5,889 nucleotides of DNA from an uncultured Halieaceae bacterium. GTDB lineage: Bacteria; Pseudomonadota; Gammaproteobacteria; Pseudomonadales; Halieaceae. Positions within the stretch are counted from its first letter, which is position 1; every line of letters starts with the position of its first letter. The notes beneath the pieces were generated by a model. It had not been told where the DNA came from and did not search any database. It was given only the letters and a program-made list of their open reading frames with translations. Made by a program: the position numbers and the translations under genes. The DNA lies in the NCBI GenBank assembly GCA_938074135.1, contig CALJFL010000044.1:1-5889 (forward strand). The letters are read 5' to 3'. This document shows positions 5,600 through 5,889 of the stretch, piece by piece.

Positions 5600-5889
5600 A
5601 TGTCTTTTCCTATCATCAGGTTCCTGACCCCTGTCCTCGTAGTCGCGTTTGGGATCGGCATGTATATGCTCCTCCACGCAACCAAACCGGAGCCCGAGAA
5701 AAGTACCGAGGCGCCGCGGCCGGTCAGCGTCTATACCGAAATAGCCAAGGCCGAAAGTATCACCCTGAAGGTCAATACCCAGGGCAATGTCAGAGCCCGT
5801 ACCGACGTCGATATCGTAGCCCAGGTCAGCGGCAGAATAGTCGCAGTATCCCCTGAATTTACCGAGGGCGGCTACATCGAGCCCGGCGT
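5600..5889 (+). CDS. RND-efflux periplasmic adaptor (membrane fusion protein, HlyD/AcrA-like), N-terminal part (cut by window edge)
   Basis: The frame from ATG 5600 is open to the window edge and gives 96 residues with no stop. It begins with a short N-terminus and one membrane helix (about residues 8-26), without a lipobox, then a Pro/Glu/Lys-rich linker (29-41). Next comes the first beta-strands of the adaptor: VSVYTEIAKAESITLKVNTQG (split here as residues 42-62) and the barrel-sandwich (lipoyl-like) half-motif V-D-I-V-A-Q-V-S-G-R-I (70-80), followed by V-S-P-E-F-T-E-G-G-Y-I-E-P-G (83-96). The order 'linker, TxG.V.a...v.v.aqVsGrI..v....G..v..G' is typical of inner-membrane-anchored RND adaptors. 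An RND pump gene would be expected just downstream, outside the window. It is transcribed divergently from the Rieske gene over a 124-bp region holding operator site 2. Whether it exports the pathway substrate or an unrelated compound is not known. Confidence 0.87.
   Translation, partial: MSFPIIRFLTPVLVVAFGIGMYMLLHATKPEPEKSTEAPRPVSVYTEIAKAESITLKVNTQGNVRARTDVDIVAQVSGRIVAVSPEFTEGGYIEPG

Noticed and set aside
5548..5856. Open frame of 102 residues starting upstream of the efflux adaptor
   Set aside because: Its translation is Arg/Pro/Gly-rich with no domain and no ribosome site, while the overlapping frame from 5600 gives a clear membrane helix and adaptor motif.

Overview
The window looks like a piece of a gammaproteobacterial chromosome. 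The GC content is moderately high, genes are tightly packed with overlapping or near-touching starts and stops, Shine-Dalgarno sites are good, and there is an Fnr/FixK-type regulator, a lipoprotein signal and an RND-type periplasmic adaptor. A marine or hydrocarbon/steroid-degrading lineage would fit the catabolic gene content, but this is a guess from gene content and not a taxonomic assignment. No tRNA, rRNA, CRISPR array, IS element or other sign of a mobile element was seen.

Layout, left to right. (1) The C-terminal 99 residues of a Crp/Fnr-family regulator with a complete FNR-type helix-turn-helix run in from the left edge and end at 302. (2) A 118-bp gap carries a probable sigma70 promoter overlapped by a perfect 9-bp inverted repeat (379-400). 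(3) Four plus-strand genes form an obvious operon (421-4303): an isocitrate lyase/PEP mutase superfamily enzyme, a membrane-anchored alpha/beta hydrolase (GTG start, 1 bp after the previous stop), a lipoprotein alpha/beta hydrolase (8-bp overlap), and a histidine-rich polytopic membrane protein of unknown function (11-bp gap). (4) A Rieske non-heme iron oxygenase alpha subunit lies on the minus strand (4312-5475), convergent with the operon and only 8 bp from it. (5) A 124-bp divergent promoter region separates the oxygenase from the start of an RND-efflux membrane fusion protein (5600 to the right edge, partial).

The most informative non-coding signal is that the operon promoter and the oxygenase promoter carry the same palindromic motif with the same geometry: TGATATA-N4-TATATCA at 381-398 and TGTTATA-N4-TATATCA at 5501-5518. 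The two sites lie 5.1 kb apart, at the two outer ends of the convergent pair of transcription units, so the operon and the oxygenase probably form one regulon under a single dimeric regulator whose gene is not in the window. The adaptor gene starts from the same intergenic region and may belong to it too.

Working model (inference): an imported or surface-bound ester or lactone is cut by the lipoprotein hydrolase and/or the membrane-anchored hydrolase, the ring or methyl/methoxy group is oxidised by the Rieske enzyme, and a substituted malate-like intermediate is cleaved by the ICL-superfamily lyase. The membrane protein and the efflux adaptor would handle transport or tolerance. The substrate cannot be read from the sequence, and no ferredoxin or reductase for the oxygenase is present here.
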